A stretch of 64,000 nucleotides of DNA from Bagarius yarrelli (Eukaryota > Chordata > Actinopteri > Siluriformes > Sisoridae): the NCBI GenBank assembly GCA_005784505.1, contig VCAZ01000246.1:62001-126000 (forward strand), read 5' to 3'. The position numbers and the translations under genes are program-made. Position 1 is the stretch's first letter; each line of letters starts with the position of its first letter. Positions 23,342 to 34,077 of the stretch are shown here, in pieces. The notes beneath the pieces are model-generated. The model made no database searches. It was given only the letters and a program-made list of their open reading frames with translations, and was not told the origin of the DNA.

Positions 23342-23790
23342 ATTTATTGAAAATAATACTAAATTAAAATAACTAAAAAGCCGAACCCACAAAAACCTGC
23401 ACGAATCAAATATCCAATAAATAAACTGAAAAAAAAAAATCCAACACAAAAACTAAACAAACCAGTGAGTTATGTGAGTGACGGTATAACCTGAAGTCTA
23501 AAACTGGAAAAAACAAATCAATAAAATAATAATAAATAAAGAAATTAAAAAACAACACTGCAGTGTTTCTTAGTGTAAGTCAAAACAAACAAACAACCGA
23601 ATCAAGTGACACCAAACTCGACCAAAAACAAGCAAAACGTTTAAAAATCTATTTGTAATTTATTAAAACTGACTTTAAATAAGTGTCGATTAAAGTAAAA
23701 CAACAAAATTAATTAAAAATAAAACAAAATCTGACCAAACAAAAACAACATTAAAACGTTTATAGAAACAAACGCAGTTAAATAAACTCT
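23342..23790. other. A-rich intergenic DNA
   Basis: Low-complexity A/C-rich stretches (AAACAAACAAC). No feature recognised. Confidence 0.5.
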
Positions 23791-23794
23791 GCTT

Positions 23795-24150
23795 CCTGGG
23801 CGTGGCTTCTGGGCGTGTACGGGGTGGGGCTTGTAATGCCAACCCCGCCCCTCGTGCCCAATCGCGCCGCTGTGTGGGCGGGGTTAACGCGGTGCTGAGT
23901 TCAGCTGAAAGCGATGATGATGCTGCTGCTGCTGCTGCTGATGATGATGATGGTCCGCTCGCGCTGCTCGGCACTCTGGAGAGACAGTGCGCGCGTGTTT
24001 CCGCTTCTCCTTTTTAAACAGCGACTTCAAAGAGAAGTAAAGAATCAAAAAAGCGACAGAAAAGCGCGGGAGACCGAACACACGCACCAGGAGGCGGCGG
24101 AGCGCGCGCTGGGACTGAACCCCGGATTAGAAGGACAATGTGAGCGGACG
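23795..24150 (+). promoter_or_regulatory. CpG-rich promoter and 5' UTR of an unidentified gene
   Basis: CpG density rises sharply here. Visible elements are a CCAAT box (GCCCAAT, about 23856-23862), GC boxes (CCCCGCCCC near 23844, GGGCGGGG near 23876) and a compound (ATG)(CTG)(ATG) microsatellite at 23911-23955. No clear TATA box. A start-stop uORF (ATGTGA) lies at 24138-24143, 13 bases before the main ATG, with A at position -3. The transcription start is unknown. Confidence 0.65.
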
Positions 24151-24156
24151 GAGAGG

Positions 24157-24244
24157 ATGAACGTCCAGATGGAGCTCGCGCTCTTACCGCGCTGCTTCCT
24201 GCTCCTCGCGCTCTTCTCCCTCCGCGCCAGCGCTGCGCACACAG
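24157..24244 (+). CDS. First coding exon of an unidentified secreted or membrane protein
   Basis: 29 codons plus one base ending at a good donor (ACAG|GTAACC). The peptide begins MNVQMELALLPRC, has the hydrophobic core FLLLALFSL and an A-x-A cleavage site (ASA|AHT), so it is a signal peptide. The ATG has A at -3. The same frame is open up to an ATG at 23914, giving an 81-residue extension with a Met/Leu run; I prefer 24157 because the extension comes from a microsatellite and 5' UTR-like DNA. The intron is phase 1. I could not find exon 2 in the remaining 40 kb. RAMP1 lies next to UBE2F in human and also starts with a signal exon, but nothing here proves that identity. Confidence 0.6.
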
Positions 24245-24802
24245 GTAACCCGGGCAGACGCACGCGCGCGCCTCAATTTCCACCTCAAATTTAGATCTTG
24301 TTTCTTTAGATTTGCACCTTGATGAAGTTTGCACGGACTTCAGGCTCGTGTTTCTAACGTGCAGAAAACCCACAAATAACCCAGAATTAAATCAAACGAC
24401 TTTTCATCATTAACTGTTTCCGTAATTTGTTCGAGCCGCGTGGTTTTCCGTCCGTGTTTTATCAGACAGCTGAACACTACGTCAGTGTGTGTGTGTGTGT
24501 GTGTGTGTTAGGATAGGATAGAGTCGGTGTCAGATCGGTAAACGTCCCCGGTTCACTTCAGGAAGCCTCGCGCGTGCAGAGCGGTGCGTCGTTTCCTGTA
24601 GAAGTTTTAAACACGTCGCGTGACGACACAGAAACAGGTGCAGATTAAAAACACCAGAACTTTATTTATTTACTTAAGTTTATTTCTTTAGTTACATTTA
24701 TTCATTGATTGATTTATGTTTTTATTTGTGCACTTTGGGGACTGTGTCAAAATTGAATGATTTTATTTTAACATTTTAATTTATTTGATTACATTACTGC
24801 AT

Positions 24803-25050
24803 CTCTCTTCTCTTCTCTTCTCTTTCCTGGTTTTCTCTTCTCTTCTCTTCTCTTCTCTTCTCTTTCCTGGTTTTCTCTTCTCTTCTCTTCTCTTCTCTTT
24901 CTCTCGTCTCTTCTCTTCTCTTCTCTTCTCTTCTCTTCTCTTCTCTTCTCTTCTCTTCTCTTCTCTTCTCTTTCCTGGTCTTCTCTTCTCTTCTCTTCTC
25001 TTCTCTTCTCTTCTCTTCTCTTCTCTTCTCTTCTCTTCTCTCTTCTCTTG
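24803..25050. repeat. (TTCTC)n pentamer array
   Basis: About 45 TTCTC units with four interruptions; CTTTCCTGG recurs at three of them (near 24822, 24862, 24970), so a longer unit of pentamers plus CTTTCCTGG was itself duplicated. The tract is almost pure pyrimidine and could form a triplex. The frames over it are artefacts. It lies about 560 bases inside the putative first intron of the gene starting at 24157. Confidence 0.95.
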
Positions 25051-25632
25051 ATTGATTGATTTGAATCTTTATTAAGACTCACACTGGGTTGCTGGGCGGT
25101 GCTGGGCTGGATGAATTTTGGCCCTGCTCAGTTTTCACCCTGCTTATATTTCTCTTTGCTAAATGTTCTGGTGCAGCAGCAGGTTTTAAGATCTCAAACT
25201 TTCTTTAAAACAAAAAAATATGAAGTAAAAAGTTATTTGATCTCTTTTTTTCTGTCTGTCGCAGTGGGTCGCGGTCTGAGTGTTCAGTGTTTCTCTCGGT
25301 GTGTGTGTGTGTGTTTAATGAATCTCTGTGTGTATAAAACTACTTTATTAAGGTGTTGAGTTTGAAACTTGTGAACTGAATATTAATATATGACATACTG
25401 TAAATATGTTTCAAGACAATTTACTCATTTTATTTATAGGCAATAAAATATTTACTGGATTTTGTTTTGAACGTCCACATGGTGTCACTGTAGTACATTT
25501 TATTCCTCCACTTTTCTCTAACTGACTAAAACATGTCGGTTGTGCTATTTGGACGCTTTTTGATTTTATTGTAATTTCTTCAGCGGTTACTTTGCAAAAG
25601 TCAGATCTCACACATCTGTTGATAAATTAATC

Positions 25633-25666
<34 letters not shown>

Positions 25667-26221
25667 GAGGATTTTTGAACTAATGGCAACCCCCAACTTT
25701 TATTTTCCATTCCCCGCACACTTCACCTCACCCCCCTGGCAAAGACTTTTTTGCTCTCGCCTTGATCATCACAGGACCGTTTGAAAACAAACCAAGAGCA
25801 ACGTGACATTCACATCATTCCTAAAGTCAAATCAGGATCAGCCAACTTCAGAGTGAAATTAAATTACAATAATTGTTTTAAAGACGCATTAAAGTCCTGG
25901 AGGACATTTAGGAAGTTTTTGGAATCAGGCTGAGTAACATTTTAATGATTTGAGGGGATGCAGTTATTGAAAAATAATCAACGTTCTCTGAACTTCCAGT
26001 CTCAGGATTCACAAATCTTTAAGTGATTGTTGTGGGTTAAAATTCCTGATTGGTAGTTTTTCTAAAAAACAAACAAACCATGCAACATTTTCAGGTGTTT
26101 CATTTTAACAACATTTGAATTTTCATTGGTAAATGGGAGACATTAGCGTTGGACATCATCTTCGGATTAGAAACAAGAAATGTGTTTGGAGTGTTTGGTG
26201 TTTGGTCAGATTTTGGTTTGG
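25051..26221. other. Intronic or intergenic DNA with a short (GATA)n
   Basis: An acceptor-like TCTGTCTGTCGCAG at 25263 is followed by a short phase-compatible frame (VGRGLSVQCFS) that runs into a GT repeat, so I do not call it an exon. A (GATA)n of about ten units lies at 25635-25667. Otherwise nothing recognised. Confidence 0.5.
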
Positions 26222-26232
26222 TCACAATAATT

Positions 26233-26612
26233 CATTCATTCAGTTATCTTCTATATCCGCTTGTTCCCTAATTTGGAGTCACAGGGAGTGGAGTCTGCTG
26301 GAGTCTATCCCAGCTGTCTCTGGAAGGGCAGGAGGGGGGACACCCTGGACAGGTCACCAGTCCATCACAGGGCCAAACACACACCCCCACACTCACACTT
26401 ACTCCTATGGGCAATTTAGAATCACCAATCAATCTAACATACATGTTTTGGACTGTGGGAGGAAACCGGAGAACCCAGAGTAAACCCACACAAGAACCCA
26501 CAGGGAGAACATGCAAACTCCACACAGAAAGGCCCCTGCAGGGGAATCGAATCCGGGACCTTCTTGCTGTGAGGCAACAGTGCTAAACACTAACCCACCG
26601 TGCTGCCCTGCA
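26233..26612 (-). mobile_element. SINE/LINE-derived element, 11-bp target-site duplication
   Basis: On the minus strand it reads GGGCAGCACGGTGGGTTAG, AGCAAGAAGGTCCCGGATTC, GGAGTTTGCATGTTCTCCC, GGTTTCCTCCCACAGTCC and ends in GAAT repeats. It is flanked by TCACAATAATT at 26222-26232 and 26613-26623, a perfect 11-bp duplication typical of LINE machinery. A widespread fish family. Confidence 0.92.
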
Positions 26613-26623
26613 TCACAATAATT

Positions 26624-27640
26624 GGTAAATAATTGATTGGTTGAAATTGCTTTAATGGTTGTAATCACTACCTGAAAATCCTGGAGGGACTGAATTCCTG
26701 TTGGTTCTGTATATTTTCTAAATTCCTGAAATGTAGTTTCTTTATACTCTCAACACACATTAATATCTTTTAACAGTGACGTTATTTATCTATTATCTGG
26801 ATATTTAATTTATGAGACAGAGAGATGAAATGGAGGGGGGGGGGGGAATTGGAATCGAACCTGGGTCGCCAGAGCTGATATATGCAGTCACTTGCTTACA
26901 ATTTTTACAAAAGAAAAATGCAGCTCATCGTTTGATGAAAGAAAACCCAACATAAAATGTCCTGAAAGCCCGCCTAAGAGAAGGTATGACTGACAGGTGA
27001 CGTTTTGTGACGTGCATTATGCATCAGACTTTTAATGCATTTTTTTAAAACATAAAATCCATGGACATGATTTGTGTCCAAACCACTGTCATACAAACAC
27101 CTTTCCACCAATCAGAGTCCAGAATTCGGCAGCGCAGTCAGATTGCTAAACTTTGCTGAGTGTTTCTACCTTATTTTTTACTCTCACACTCATGTTTCTG
27201 AACATAGTCACCAAAGTGCTGTTTTTCTTCTTGTCTTTCCTTTTTGTTGCTCTGAAAAGTTGCTAAATTCGGAACTGCAGAACTCTCTGACCTGTCTTGT
27301 GTAAACTGCTGTGAAATTCGCTCTCTTTCATTACACACGAAACTCAGCTGTTGTAGCCGAGCTGACCCGACCTTCTGAGAGAGTGACCTCTTCTGCTGCA
27401 GCTTCTCGAGAGTATCAGAAATAAACTCTGTAAGATCAGTACCCTTTTTTTCCCAAATTGCTTCCTACCTTCACTACAAAGCATTTTTCATATTACCTCC
27501 TGTACAAAGTGGAATATTTGGCTTTATTAAGAAATTGCAGTGCTAAATGAAAAATGTTTTTTTTTCTGCAGTATATCTAAAGCCTTAAAATGAATTCATT
27601 TTGTGATGTAAATTATGTTAAGTGCAGATATTGAAGTCCA
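26624..27640. other. Intergenic DNA, no feature
   Basis: A run of 11 G at 26837-26847 and AT-rich sequence. The small frames here match nothing known to me. Confidence 0.45.
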
Positions 27641-29115
27641 AAGCTTTGGGGTTTGGGTTTTTGGTTGTCAGTACTGAAAATAGAAAAATGAGGGCGTCTT
27701 ATATGAGTGAGTGGTGTCAAGGAATTATGGAATCGTGTTTCAAGGAACCAGGCAATCAGGTAATCATATAGCAGGGGCATCAGGAAGTTGTGTATCATAG
27801 ATTCAGGAAGTCGTCTATCATAAATTTAGAAAGTCAGGTATTAGTGAGTCAGGTGTCAAGGTTCAGATATCAATGAGTCATAAAATTAAGGGTCAGGGAG
27901 TTGGGTATAAGGAATCATGGAATTAGGTTTCAGGGTGTCGGGTATCAAGAAATCATGGAATCAGGTATCAATGAATTATGAAATTAGGTGTCAGGGGTCA
28001 GCTATCCATAAATTATGGAATCAGATTTCAGGGAGTCGGGTATCAATTTTTCACAAAATCAGGTGTTAGAGAGACAGGTATCAAGGAATTATAGAACTAG
28101 GAGTCAGGTATTAAGGACTCGTGGAATCTGGTGTCAGGGGTCGGATAACAAGGAATCATAGAATCTGGTGTCAGGGGTCGGATAACAAGAAACTATGGAA
28201 TCAGATGTCAGGGAGTAACAAGGAATTCGGGTATCATGGAATTGGGTATCAAGGTATTAGGTGATCATATATCAAGGAGTCAGGGAGTTCATAAAATCAT
28301 CATCATAGAGTCAGGAAATCAAGTATCAGTGAGTCAGGTATATCGGAATCATGGAAAAAGGTGTCATAGGTCGGATCAAGAAATCATGGAGTCAGATCTT
28401 AGGGAATCAGGTATTAACGAATCATGGAATCAGGTGAGTCAGATGTAAAGGAATCATAGAATTAAGTGTCAGGGTGTCTAGTATTAAGGAATCGTGGTAT
28501 CAGGTATCAAGAAATGATTGAGTCAGGTGTCAGGAGGTCAGGTATCAAGGAATCATTAAATTAGGTGTCAAGGGTTGAATGTCAAGGAATCAGATGTCAA
28601 GGAATCGGGTATTAATTAATCATGAAATCAGGTGTAAGGGAGTCAGATGTAAAGGAATCATGGAATCTAGTGTCAAGGAATCATTGAGTCGGGTATCAAA
28701 GAATCATGGAATCAGGTGTCAGGGGTCAGATATCAAGGAATCATTGAGTCAGGTGTCAGGTATCAAGAAATCATGAAACAGTTATCAAGGAATCATGGAC
28801 TCAGGTGTCAGAGGTTGGATATCAAGGAATCATGGAATCAGATGTCTGGGAGTCAGGTATTAATGAATCATGAAATCAGGTGTTGGGTGTCAACGAGTCA
28901 TGGAATCTAGTGTCAAGGCTTCAGGTTTAAAGAAATCTTGCAATCAGGTAATCATGTATCCGCGATTTAGGGAGTCTGATTTTAGTAAGTCACATGTAAA
29001 GGAATCAGGGGATCAACCTACCTGATACCATGATCATGTAACGAACTAGCGAGTATCAGAAAATCAGGTGTCGGATGAAGTGTCAGGGAATCAGGAAATC
29101 AGAGAATCAGATTAG
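27641..29115. repeat. Degenerate GGAATCATGGAATCAGG minisatellite
   Basis: About 1.5 kb built of phrases such as GGAATCATGGAATCAGGTG, TCAGGGGTCAG and TATCAAGGAATC in variable order. Pairs of phrases make a unit of about 35-40 bases. Copies are diverged, with no perfect run, so it is old. The + frames (HGIRCQGSD-like) come from the repeat. Confidence 0.88.
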
Positions 29116-30230
29116 ATAGATTTAAGGATTGACATGCTCTTACTTGCATTAGAGAAGCGTTACACAGTTCCCTCAGTTTTAACATTTCTTCAGTGGTTTT
29201 ATCACCAGATTCTATTTTTCACTTAAAGAAAACAAGACTGAGTGCAGTATTAGAGCTGCTGCCATTGACCTGCAAGATTGTGATAATATTTTAGTGTAAT
29301 TGTGGACAGGCAGCTGCTAATACATTTATAGATGATACAATGTTCAGGGTTTATATACATGCACCAGTGTACTGACTAGCAGCAGGACAGGAAGTTTTCT
29401 GTGTCTTTAGCGAGCAGGCAGCTGAATCCCAAAACCTTGCCGACGAAATATAATGCACTGTTGTTCTTCAGCGAGAGGGTTTGTGTTCTCCTCTACTTGC
29501 AATTCCTCTCAGTACACAAATCTCCCTTGGTTTCCTTTTTCTGACCAAGCTGATGGGTATCCTGAAGGAATACATGATCCAGAAGTTTGCTTTTTTATGG
29601 ACCTTACTGATTGATTCGTTAGGATATTTGGTAGTCCTATTTTAAATTAAAAAACTGTCGGGGTCTGAGAACCAGGTATTATAAATCTGGGGCGTATAAC
29701 AGAAATTTTCTTATCTTAGGTTTCAACCTAAGGTATGACACCTTAAATTAGATTTTTTTTTTGGCAAATTTGTATAACAGAAGCAAATCATGATTTGCGA
29801 TTTTTTTTTAATTAATTTATTTTTTTTTAAATCGTATCTTATCTCTAGTTTTGAAATCCTAAATCTTTTCAACAATCCACTCTCAGGTCTGTTACCAAGC
29901 AACCAACACGGTGCAAGCTGCTGATGAGGTAAACAAAACTGGGGACCTTTTTAATTTCAGTGCCGCTGACATACGCTGCCTCATCTTCATCACTAGGGTC
30001 CTTCATTGGAAAGAGAGAGACGTCCACTAGTCCTATAACGCCTGGCATTCTACTCACTTGAAAAAACTGATCGTTGATAGTTGAAAGCTTACCTCCTCTT
30101 GGAAACCTAATGTAGGTAAGGTGCTAAAACACTGATAGCCTTTGCCACTTCTGTTAGATTTTTAGGCAAACCAGGTTGTGACATTTTTGCAAGATAAGTA
30201 GTAAAAATCTCCATTTACAGTATTGCAGTA
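29116..30230. other. Intergenic DNA, no gene recognised
   Basis: AT-rich with homopolymer T runs near 29752 and 29820. A minus frame at 29869-30057 matches nothing I know. Confidence 0.4.
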
Positions 30231-30365
30231 TTTACATTTACAGCCTTTGACAGACATCCTTATTTAGAGTGACTTGCATTCATCTCATTTATACAACTGA
30301 GCAATTAGGGGTTAAGGGTCTTGCTCAGGGGCCCAGCAATGGTAAATGGTGGTGCTGGAAATTGT
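30231..30365 (-). mobile_element. tRNA-derived SINE fragment
   Basis: Tail and body of the same SINE, reversed: TTTACAGCCTTTGACAGACA, AACTGAGCAATTAGGGGTTA, TGCTCAGGGGCCCAGCAATG. The tRNA-like head is lost. Confidence 0.85.
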
Positions 30366-30529
30366 CGTGAGTCTGTCAAACTGAGTCCAGACAAGTTTAC
30401 TCAAGTCAAGTTCATGTTTGTTGTTTAGTTTATGTTTGTGCTAGTGTTCAAGCTAAACTAATCTAAGATAAACGAATTTAATCTAATCCAATCTAATCTA
30501 AATTGAGATAAACCAGAGAATCAAGTGCT

Positions 30530-30765
30530 GTGCATCAAATAATCACATGTCCTTCATAAAGAAATCAGGTATCAGGGAGTCGAGTGTCAGAAGTCAAAAA
30601 AGTAGGTGTCGGGTAGTGAAGTGCTGCGGGTCAAAAGATCAGCTGTGTGACAGGAATTCAGGTGTCACGATTTGGAGTGGCAAGCGTCCAAAAAACTAGA
30701 TTTAGGGCTTTGGGTCTGAGAATACGGTGACAGGAAATTATGGAATCCGGAAGTGTTGGGTATCA
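30530..30765. repeat. Detached block of the 27.6-kb minisatellite
   Basis: AAATCAGGTATCAGGGAG, TCGAGTGTCAG, GGAATTCAGGTGTC and GGAAATTATGGAATC are the same phrases as at 27641-29115, now separated by about 1.4 kb including a SINE fragment. Confidence 0.65.
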
Positions 30766-30869
30766 GGGAATTAATCCAACAACTTGTTGCAGTTGTTACA
30801 ATGCTCTGTGGTAGATTTATCATAAATACAAGAAGGTCTGAACAGATACAGATTATAAATATTGTTTAT

Positions 30870-30870
<1 letters not shown>

Positions 30871-30918
<48 letters not shown>
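30871..30918. repeat. (CA)n microsatellite
   Basis: About 24 CA units, uninterrupted. Confidence 0.95.
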
Positions 30919-30923
<5 letters not shown>

Positions 30924-31159
30924 CCCCAGTATAACACATTGAGTATCTTCCTTGATGAAGACTCATTATCATACCTTGCAAGGTGGATCAGGACGGTACA
31001 GGTGCTGGATTGTTTTCCAGCTAGACGAGACCGAGGAAATGATCCGAGTGTGTTTCAGAATGATGGAAATGTAACCAGACTGAAAATAACAAATGAAGTA
31101 TAATTACTTAGACATGTTTTGTCTCTGCCATTATGTCTTTTCTGTTTTTTCTTTCTCAG

Positions 31160-31201
31160 AAATTCATTGTGATGAGAAATGAAGAGCACCATGTGCTTTA
31201 A
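31160..31201 (+). CDS. Possible terminal exon (low confidence)
   Basis: After a strong acceptor (TTTTTTCTTTCTCAG) a phase-0 frame of 13 codons, KFIVMRNEEHHVL, ends in TAA, and AATAAA follows at 31279-31284. No domain can be seen in so short a peptide. It lies 7 kb downstream of the signal-peptide exon, but that exon ends in phase 1, so a middle exon would be needed. It may be a chance acceptor. Confidence 0.2.
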   Translation, partial: KFIVMRNEEHHVL

Positions 31202-31264
31202 CCACTTACACCATCACCCACATCTAAGCGCTAACACTTTGCTGTCAAACCTCATTTTCTTTCC

Positions 31265-31324
31265 GTGCTTTCATTTCCAATAAACCCTCATTGGGGAATG
31301 AAGTTTTATTGGAAATGAAAGCAC
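31265..31324. other. Perfect 20-bp inverted repeat, 20-nt loop
   Basis: The arms 31265-31284 (GTGCTTTCATTTCC...) and 31305-31324 are perfect reverse complements. The loop can pair further (CTCATT with AATGAA around GGGG). The left arm ends in AATAAA. It could be a folded RNA element, a small MITE end pair or a 3' UTR hairpin. Confidence 0.85.
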
Positions 31325-31544
31325 TGATGGTTGGACGTGTTCTCAGAAACTTTTGTGTTTTTTTGTGTTTTTTTTTTTCCCCTCTGCAGTTTAATATCGG
31401 TTCAAAAGCAATACAGTGATGATGTATTGGACACGAATAGAACTGCTTTTCTTTTTCTTTTTATAAAAACATGGATACAATGGAAATTAAAAAAAATTCT
31501 GTGGTTTTTTTTCTATCAATAAAATTGGTCTGCGTGTAAAAAAA

Positions 31545-31830
31545 TGAAATGTTAGGAAATATTAAGATTTGTGGGCGTGGCTTGATGTGTACCAGCTGTG
31601 TTGTAAATATAATTGGTCGGAAACAAACCATGTGACCATGTAAAAAATCAGCATTAGTAAAGTTTTCATACGTGTTGATATTTGTGGGCGTGGCTAAATG
31701 TAAATCAGCTGTTCTGTCAGTTAAATTGGTCAGCATTTATTAAAAAAATGAAATGTTAAAATAATAATATAAATAATAAAATGTTGGTAAATATTTGAGA
31801 TTTGTAGGTGTGGCTAAATGTGTCAGTAAT
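31545..31830. repeat. Three direct copies of a roughly 115-bp unit
   Basis: GATTTGTGGGCGTGGCT (31567), ATATTTGTGGGCGTGGCTAAATGT (31679) and GATTTGTAGGTGTGGCTAAATGT (31799) recur with spacing of about 114 and 120 bases, with related sequence (AAATTGGTC, CAGCTGT) between them. The third copy is partial. Confidence 0.75.
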
Positions 31831-32863
31831 GTGATAAAGTAGTGCTGCAAATGCTCTTGGGCAGTGGTTATTGTGTGTGTATGCTAAAATTGTTAAACTA
31901 ATACTTAAACTGAAATGCTAAACTTAAACTGATTTTTTTTACTTGCTTTATAAAGTGTGTCCCTGCACGCTGTTGATCTCGGCAATATCTTCCAGACTCC
32001 AGGTGTCCAAACCGTCATCTTCAAGTCATGTGTAATAAATAAAATCTCCCTTTAATGGTTTTAAAATGCTCAGATGGTGTTATTTGGCCTATCTGGCTCG
32101 GTTTACTGGATGGCAACTGGCTGCCTCAGTCTGCACTAATTTTTTTACATGGCAGTGATATTTTTTTGGTCTGTCTGCGCCAGGTCATCTGCTGCTGAGC
32201 CCATATGGTACTTGGTCCCAGGATTTAGGCTAGCTAGGGTTTAGCGAATCACAACACGACTGACCGCAATACTGACCATGGCTCTGTTTATATCGTGGAA
32301 TAACATTATTCTCTATTTTCCCTCGACAGATGGCCAATAAAAAAATCTTTAATTAAGGTTAGCTAGTGATGCCAGCTGTTTACTGCTTCTGGCAAACATG
32401 CTAGCCAATTAGCCCTTTGACTGTGGTAGATCAGAAATCTCAGCCGTTTTCTGTTCTTTTCATTCTCTGGTTAAAATAATCCCTGTTCCGGCCTAAATTA
32501 TTTATAATCTCTTGTGGACTTGTGGGTGTTTTTTTTACTGCTTGCACAGTGTACACACACACACACACACTTGCAGGTCTAAGGACAAAAACGAGAAAAG
32601 AATTCTTTATGAGATGTTGTGGAGCAACTGATTTAATTCCCCCAACACACATACACACTGGTTGATTTGACCTTGAGGGCTTTGACCATAAATCAATGGG
32701 TCATGGGTTTGATTGGACATTTACCCCTGATGTTCCCCCGAAGAGGACTTCACTTGCGTTAGGTCGAAAAGATCAACTGTTGGATGGAAATCGTAAAAAA
32801 AATGCTGGAGTTAACAGGAAAACTACGTCCTGCTGTAGGAGAAATGCTGTCAGTATTTACACT
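31831..32863. other. Intergenic DNA, no gene recognised
   Basis: A short CA run at about 32555-32570. Nothing else supported. Confidence 0.45.
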
Positions 32864-33260
32864 ATTCAATTCAATTCAATTTTATTTGTTTGCCGCTTTT
32901 TACAATGGTGATTGTTACAAAGCAGGTTTACACAATCGAAGAAACTATAAGATGAAAATGAGATAGAAATCAGTTTGTCCCTGATGAGCAAGCCGGGGCC
33001 GATGGTGGCAAGGAAAAACTCCCTGAGATGGAAATAGGAAGAAACCTTGAGAGGAACCAGACTCAACAGAGAACCCATCCTCATTTGAGTAAAAAACAGG
33101 TAGCAGGAATTATGTGGTTACATTGTGTGTGTGTGAGCATCTTAAATCATTAGTCCTTAAAGAACAGCTGGAACGTCTTTATGGCGGAATGGCATGTCCT
33201 TGGTCAGCCTGGTGATGTATCATCCACTGGAGCAGGTCACAGGGAAGGGTCCGACAGGTG

Positions 33261-33292
<32 letters not shown>

Positions 33293-33735
33293 GAAAGGAA
33301 GACAAAAAAAAGGAAAACAGACGGTTTGGATTGATTAAGTGAATAATGTAGAGTGCAAGACTAACTAGGTCAGCATAACTAAAAGGAGAACCAGAGGGAA
33401 ACACAGACATGAGGGCTCCCTGATATGTTAAGCAACCAGCCGCTCTCATCATCAACACCGTGATCAATAAGAGAGGGGAAGAAACAGATAAACATACCAG
33501 ATCACCATAATACTCAACACCCATCAGTCCCCCAGATCTGCTCCTTTATCTAAGGGGAATCAATACAAAATGCTTGATTAAATAAATAAGTTTTTAACCT
33601 GGACTTAAACACTGAGACTGTGTCTGATTCTTGAACATACATAGGGAGGTTATTCCATAGCATTGGGGCTCTGTAAGAAAAGGCTCTGCCCCCTGCTGTA
33701 GTTTTTATAATGCGTGGTACTGACATGCAGCCTGC
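32864..33735. mobile_element. Teleost interspersed repeat (TTCAATTTTATTTG class)
   Basis: It starts with TTCAATTCAATTCAATTTTA, has AGCAAGCCGGGGCC, GGCAAGGAAAAACTCCCTGAG, AAACCTTGAGAGGAACCAGA and later AGGAGGTTATTCCATAGC and AAGGCTCTGCCCCCTGC, all familiar from a common fish repeat. A (GA)n tract at 33264-33291 interrupts it. I do not know its class with confidence. Confidence 0.7.
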
Positions 33736-33751
33736 ATCCTACACTACATTA

Positions 33752-33872
33752 TGTTTATGGAACTAAACAGACATCCTTGTCCATAGCAGAGTTAGCTTGG
33801 TGGTTCTGGGAACCAAACCCATGCTCTTTGGATTAGCAGTTCAATAGCTTATCCTCTGGGCCACCACTTCTC
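33752..33872 (-). mobile_element. Diverged SINE fragment
   Basis: AACAGACATCCTTGTCCA, TTCTGGGAACCAAACCC and GGGCCACCACTTCTC echo the reversed tRNA-derived SINE, with its centre deleted. Confidence 0.55.
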
Positions 33873-34077
33873 TATTGGCACATATGCAGGTGTTAGTATC
33901 GAAACTTGCTAGAAATGTCACCCTATTAGAAAAAAAATCAAAAGTTTCTTGTGAAACTTTTCATGGTCTGTCGGCCCGAAGAATCATATTTATTTATTTA
34001 TTTATTTAAACTTTTATAGAAGGTTACTGAACTATTGTTTTCTTTTGCTTTCAAATCTCGTTGCTTTGGAACAGGAA

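Noticed and set aside
25264..25296. Exon 2 of the signal-peptide gene after TCTGTCTGTCGCAG
   Set aside because: Phase fits and the frame is open, but it runs into a GT repeat without a credible donor and resembles no known protein.
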